Source: Xanthomonas arboricola pv. populi (GTDB taxonomy: Bacteria > Pseudomonadota > Gammaproteobacteria > Xanthomonadales > Xanthomonadaceae). Taken from it: 64,000 nucleotides of DNA. The position numbers and the translations under genes are program-made. Shown in pieces: positions 61,829-64,000 of this stretch. The stretch spans positions 793,605 through 857,604 of the forward strand of contig NZ_MDEB01000001.1 of the NCBI RefSeq assembly GCF_002939945.1, read 5' to 3'. A model generated the notes under the pieces. It worked only from the letters and a program-made list of their open reading frames with translations, was not told where the DNA came from and made no database searches. Numbering within the stretch: the stretch's first letter is position 1; each line of letters opens with the position of its first letter.

Positions 61829-62590
61829 ATGCGTAGCGGCAATCCCGCCCTTCGGGAATCCACCTTCCTCGACCTGGGCTCCGGCGCGGTGGTCACGCGC
61901 GACGGTCAGGCGATGACCCTCAACGGCACCGTCAACAAGACCGGCCTGCTGTTGCTGATGGCGGTGGTCACCGCTGCTTTCGCCTGGTCGCAGTCGATCG
62001 GCGCCGATGGCGCCCCGTTGCCTGCCGCGCGGCTCTACATGATCGCCGGTGCGATCGGCGGGTTGGTGTTCGCGCTGGCGACCAGCTTCAAGCCGACCTG
62101 GGCCCCGGTTACCGCGCCGCTGTACGCGCTGGTGGAGGGCTTCTTCCTGGGCTCGATCTCGGCGGTCTACGAGGCGCGTTTCAACGGCATCGTGTTCCAG
62201 GCCGTGCTGCTGACCTTCGGCACCATGTTCGCGCTGCTGTTCGCCTACCGCAGCGGCATGATCAAGGCCACCGAGAACTTCAAGCTGGGCGTGGTGGCGG
62301 CCACCGGCGGCATTGCGCTGGTGTATCTGGCGACGATCGTGCTGGGCCTGTTCGGCGTGCGCATTCCCTTCATCCACGACTCGGGCCTGATCGGGATCGG
62401 CTTCAGCCTGTTCGTCGTGGTCGTTGCTGCGCTGAACCTGGTGCTGGACTTCGACTTCATCGAAAGCGGCGTGGAACAGGGCGCTCCCAAGCACATGGAA
62501 TGGTACGGCGCGTTCGGCCTGATGGTGACGCTGGTGTGGCTGTACATCGAGTTCCTGCGCTTGCTGTCGAAGCTGCAGTCGCGCAACTGA
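61829..62590 (+). CDS. Bax inhibitor-1/YccA family membrane protein
   Basis: A 253-aa protein with seven hydrophobic spans after a soluble N-terminus (MRSGNPALRESTFLDLG). Spans include KTGLLLLMAVVTAAFAW, YMIAGAIGGLVFALATSF, YALVEGFFLGSISAVYEARF, VFQAVLLTFGTMFALLFAY and GLIGIGFSLFVVVVAALNLVLDFDFI. The EGFFLGSISxxYE and LDFDFIExG motifs are typical of this branch (Bax1-I). The bacterial relatives are linked to FtsH regulation and ion leak; the exact role is unknown. GGAG precedes the ATG. Confidence 0.9.
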   Translation: MRSGNPALRESTFLDLGSGAVVTRDGQAMTLNGTVNKTGLLLLMAVVTAAFAWSQSIGADGAPLPAARLYMIAGAIGGLVFALATSFKPTWAPVTAPLYALVEGFFLGSISAVYEARFNGIVFQAVLLTFGTMFALLFAYRSGMIKATENFKLGVVAATGGIALVYLATIVLGLFGVRIPFIHDSGLIGIGFSLFVVVVAALNLVLDFDFIESGVEQGAPKHMEWYGAFGLMVTLVWLYIEFLRLLSKLQSRN

Positions 62591-62684
62591 GTGGAAATCG
62601 GGAATCGGGATTGGGGAATCGCAACAGCGATCCCTTCGCCTGATGGCGTGACACTGGCTTCAAGCAACCCGCTTCCAACACAAA

Positions 62685-62713
62685 GAAAGGGCGCCGTCGG
62701 CGCCCTTTCTTTT
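62685..62713. terminator. Bidirectional terminator between convergent genes
   Basis: A perfect 11-bp stem, GAAAGGGCGCC (62685-62695) with its complement (62699-62709), loop GTC, with TTTT following on the plus strand and CTTTG on the minus strand. It serves the Bax-inhibitor gene and isocitrate dehydrogenase. Confidence 0.92.
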
Positions 62714-62732
62714 GTGCGACCTACCGGCGCGC

Positions 62733-63740
62733 TCAAAGGCGGCTGGCGATCGCCTTGGCGAAGCCCATGGTGTTGCCGGTGCCGCCCAGGTCGGGGGTCA
62801 GCGCGTCCTTGGCTTCGAGGGTGGCCACGATCGCTTCGCGCAGGCGCTCGGCGTTCTGCGGCTGACCGATGTGGTCCAGCATCTGCGCGGCGCCCAGCAG
62901 CAGTGCGCACGGGTTGGCCTTGCCCTGCCCTGCGATGTCCGGCGCCGAGCCGTGCACGGCTTCGAAGATCGCCGCGTCCACACCGATGTTGGCGCCCGGG
63001 GCCAGGCCCAGGCCGCCGACCAGACCGGCGCACAGGTCGGAGATGATGTCGCCGAACAGGTTGGTGGTCACGATGATGTCGAACTGCTCGGGACGCATCA
63101 CCAGCTGCATGCAGGTGTTGTCGACGATCATTTCCTGGAATTCGATTTCCGGGTACTGCGCGGCCACGTCGCGTGCCACCTTCAGGAACAGGCCCGAGGT
63201 CGACTTGATGATGTTGGCCTTGTGCACCGCGGTGACCTTCTTGCGGCCGGTGGCGCGCGCCAGGTCGAAGGCATAGCGCACGATGCGCTCGGAGCCCTTG
63301 CGGGTGACGCGGGCGCCGGAGAACGCGGTCTCGCCGTCCTCGGACACGGTCTGGCCTTCGCTCAGGTAGGCGCCTTCGGTGTTCTCACGCACCGTGATCA
63401 GGTCCACGCCATCGGCGAAACGCGACTTGGTGTTGGGGAACGACTTGGCCGGACGCACGTTGGCGTACAGGTCGAACTTGCGACGCATGGCGACGTTGAT
63501 CGAGCTGAAGCCCTCGCCGACCGGGGTGGTCAGCGGGCTTTTCAGGGCGACCTTGTTCTTGGTGATCGAGGCCAGGGTGGACTCGGGCAGCAGATCGCCG
63601 TGCTTTTCCAGCGCGACCAGGCCAGCGTCGGCGTACTCGTAGGTCAAGCCAGCTTGCAGCGCGTCGAGCACGAACAGCGTGGCATCCATGATCTCCGGGC
63701 CAATACCGTCGCCGCGGATGACCGTGATTGTCTGCGTCAT
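62733..63740 (-). CDS. icd: Isocitrate dehydrogenase, NAD-type (isopropylmalate dehydrogenase family)
   Basis: A 335-aa beta-decarboxylating dehydrogenase (MTQTITVIRGDGIGPEIMDAT). The substrate loop is LKSPLTTPVGEGFSSINVAMRR, with SxxNxxxR. RENTEGAYLSEGQ, TAVHKANIIKSTSGLF (catalytic Lys) and DNTCMQLVMRPEQFD follow. The coenzyme region HGSAPDIAGQGKANP lacks the NADP-type Lys/Tyr pair and instead carries the NAD-type pattern. It converts isocitrate to 2-oxoglutarate in the TCA cycle. The short homodimer type is typical of Xanthomonas. Isopropylmalate or homoisocitrate dehydrogenase is less likely because SxxNxxxR is present. Confidence 0.88.
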   Translation of the reverse strand: MTQTITVIRGDGIGPEIMDATLFVLDALQAGLTYEYADAGLVALEKHGDLLPESTLASITKNKVALKSPLTTPVGEGFSSINVAMRRKFDLYANVRPAKSFPNTKSRFADGVDLITVRENTEGAYLSEGQTVSEDGETAFSGARVTRKGSERIVRYAFDLARATGRKKVTAVHKANIIKSTSGLFLKVARDVAAQYPEIEFQEMIVDNTCMQLVMRPEQFDIIVTTNLFGDIISDLCAGLVGGLGLAPGANIGVDAAIFEAVHGSAPDIAGQGKANPCALLLGAAQMLDHIGQPQNAERLREAIVATLEAKDALTPDLGGTGNTMGFAKAIASRL

Positions 63741-64000
63741 AACGTTGGGTTTCCGAACTTGAAGGGGGGAGCGCCAGCCGCAATACCCGGCAGAGCGGCG
63801 CGAGGAGGTTTCACAGGCAATTATGCCCGATGCCGGTGAAGGCGCCCAAATCGACCTTGGTCTAAGCACGGCCCGGACGTGCACGGCGGCAAGCCGGTGC
63901 AGTCAGTGGCGGCAGAGAACGGCCGTGTTTGCCACCACATACAGGCCTACCGGAACCCCAGCGTCCAGGTGCCCTGAAAATACTGCCCCCCCCCCCCCCC
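63741..64000. other. Upstream region of icd, ending in a C homopolymer
   Basis: Expected to hold the icd promoter on the minus strand; no clear box pair is seen. The window ends in 16 consecutive C (63985-64000), whose full length lies outside the window. Confidence 0.5.

Overview
The window is high-GC gammaproteobacterial chromosome, most likely Xanthomonas (Lysobacteraceae). The evidence is gene content and order: an OpsX/RfaX-type core heptosyltransferase beside a Kdo kinase, the block mltD-gloB-yafS-rnhA-dnaQ, the proteostasis block tig-clpP-clpX-lon-hupB-ppiD, and a dimeric NAD-type isocitrate dehydrogenase. The species cannot be fixed from the sequence alone. Host DNA fills 1-23247 and 61261-64000. 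A prophage-like element of about 38 kb, integrated in a tRNA-Lys gene, fills 23248-61260.

Left host region. A tRNA-Ser(GGA) with a clear promoter is followed by the 4.5S SRP RNA. A tightly overlapping minus-strand operon then makes a Kdo kinase (kdkA), a metallo-beta-lactamase-fold hydrolase and the molybdopterin enzymes MoaA, MoaC, MoaD and MoaE. Divergent from it is a heptosyltransferase, so inner-core LPS assembly and cofactor synthesis share one small control region. Next come a DUF6165 gene, tRNA-Ser(CGA), a PP2C phosphatase, dnaQ, rnhA, a degenerate methyltransferase, gloB and mltD. The proteostasis block follows (ppiD, tRNA-Asp x2, tRNA-Val, hupB, lon, clpX, clpP, tig, all minus strand), then tRNA-Leu(TAG), a soluble PAS histidine kinase and a small four-helix membrane protein.

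Prophage. A 47-bp direct repeat, the 3' half of tRNA-Lys(CTT), marks both ends. Inside, from the left, lie a methyl-accepting chemotaxis receptor, an AT-rich iteron-like segment and a DUF4238 gene. A P2-type virion module follows: com and DNA methyltransferase, Q, P / O, N, M, L, X, two holins, GH19 endolysin, Rz/Rz1, R, S, [an AT-rich cargo gene], J, I, H, a small fibre gene, V, W, FI, FII, E/E', T, U, D. Two cargo genes, a C repressor / Cox-like switch, Ogr, a primase-helicase, a train of small early genes, an excisionase candidate, the tyrosine integrase and a membrane protein complete the element. All expected P2 structural genes except a clear G are present and open, so the prophage may be intact.

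Most notable: (1) an AT-rich gene between S and J encoding a probable STAS-like / GHKL ATPase / DUF4325 protein, at the position of the P2 fun(Z) accessory locus; (2) a Mu-like Com protein overlapping a DNA methyltransferase whose ribosome-binding site is paired in a hairpin; (3) a complete chemoreceptor with a C-terminal CheR-type pentapeptide inside the att boundaries; (4) clustered AGGTAAT repeats; (5) two structured intergenic RNAs in the early region, one resembling an attenuator.

Right host region. The restored tRNA-Lys is followed by tRNA-His, tRNA-Arg and tRNA-Pro, then a Bax-inhibitor-1 family membrane protein and convergent isocitrate dehydrogenase. The window ends in a run of 16 C.
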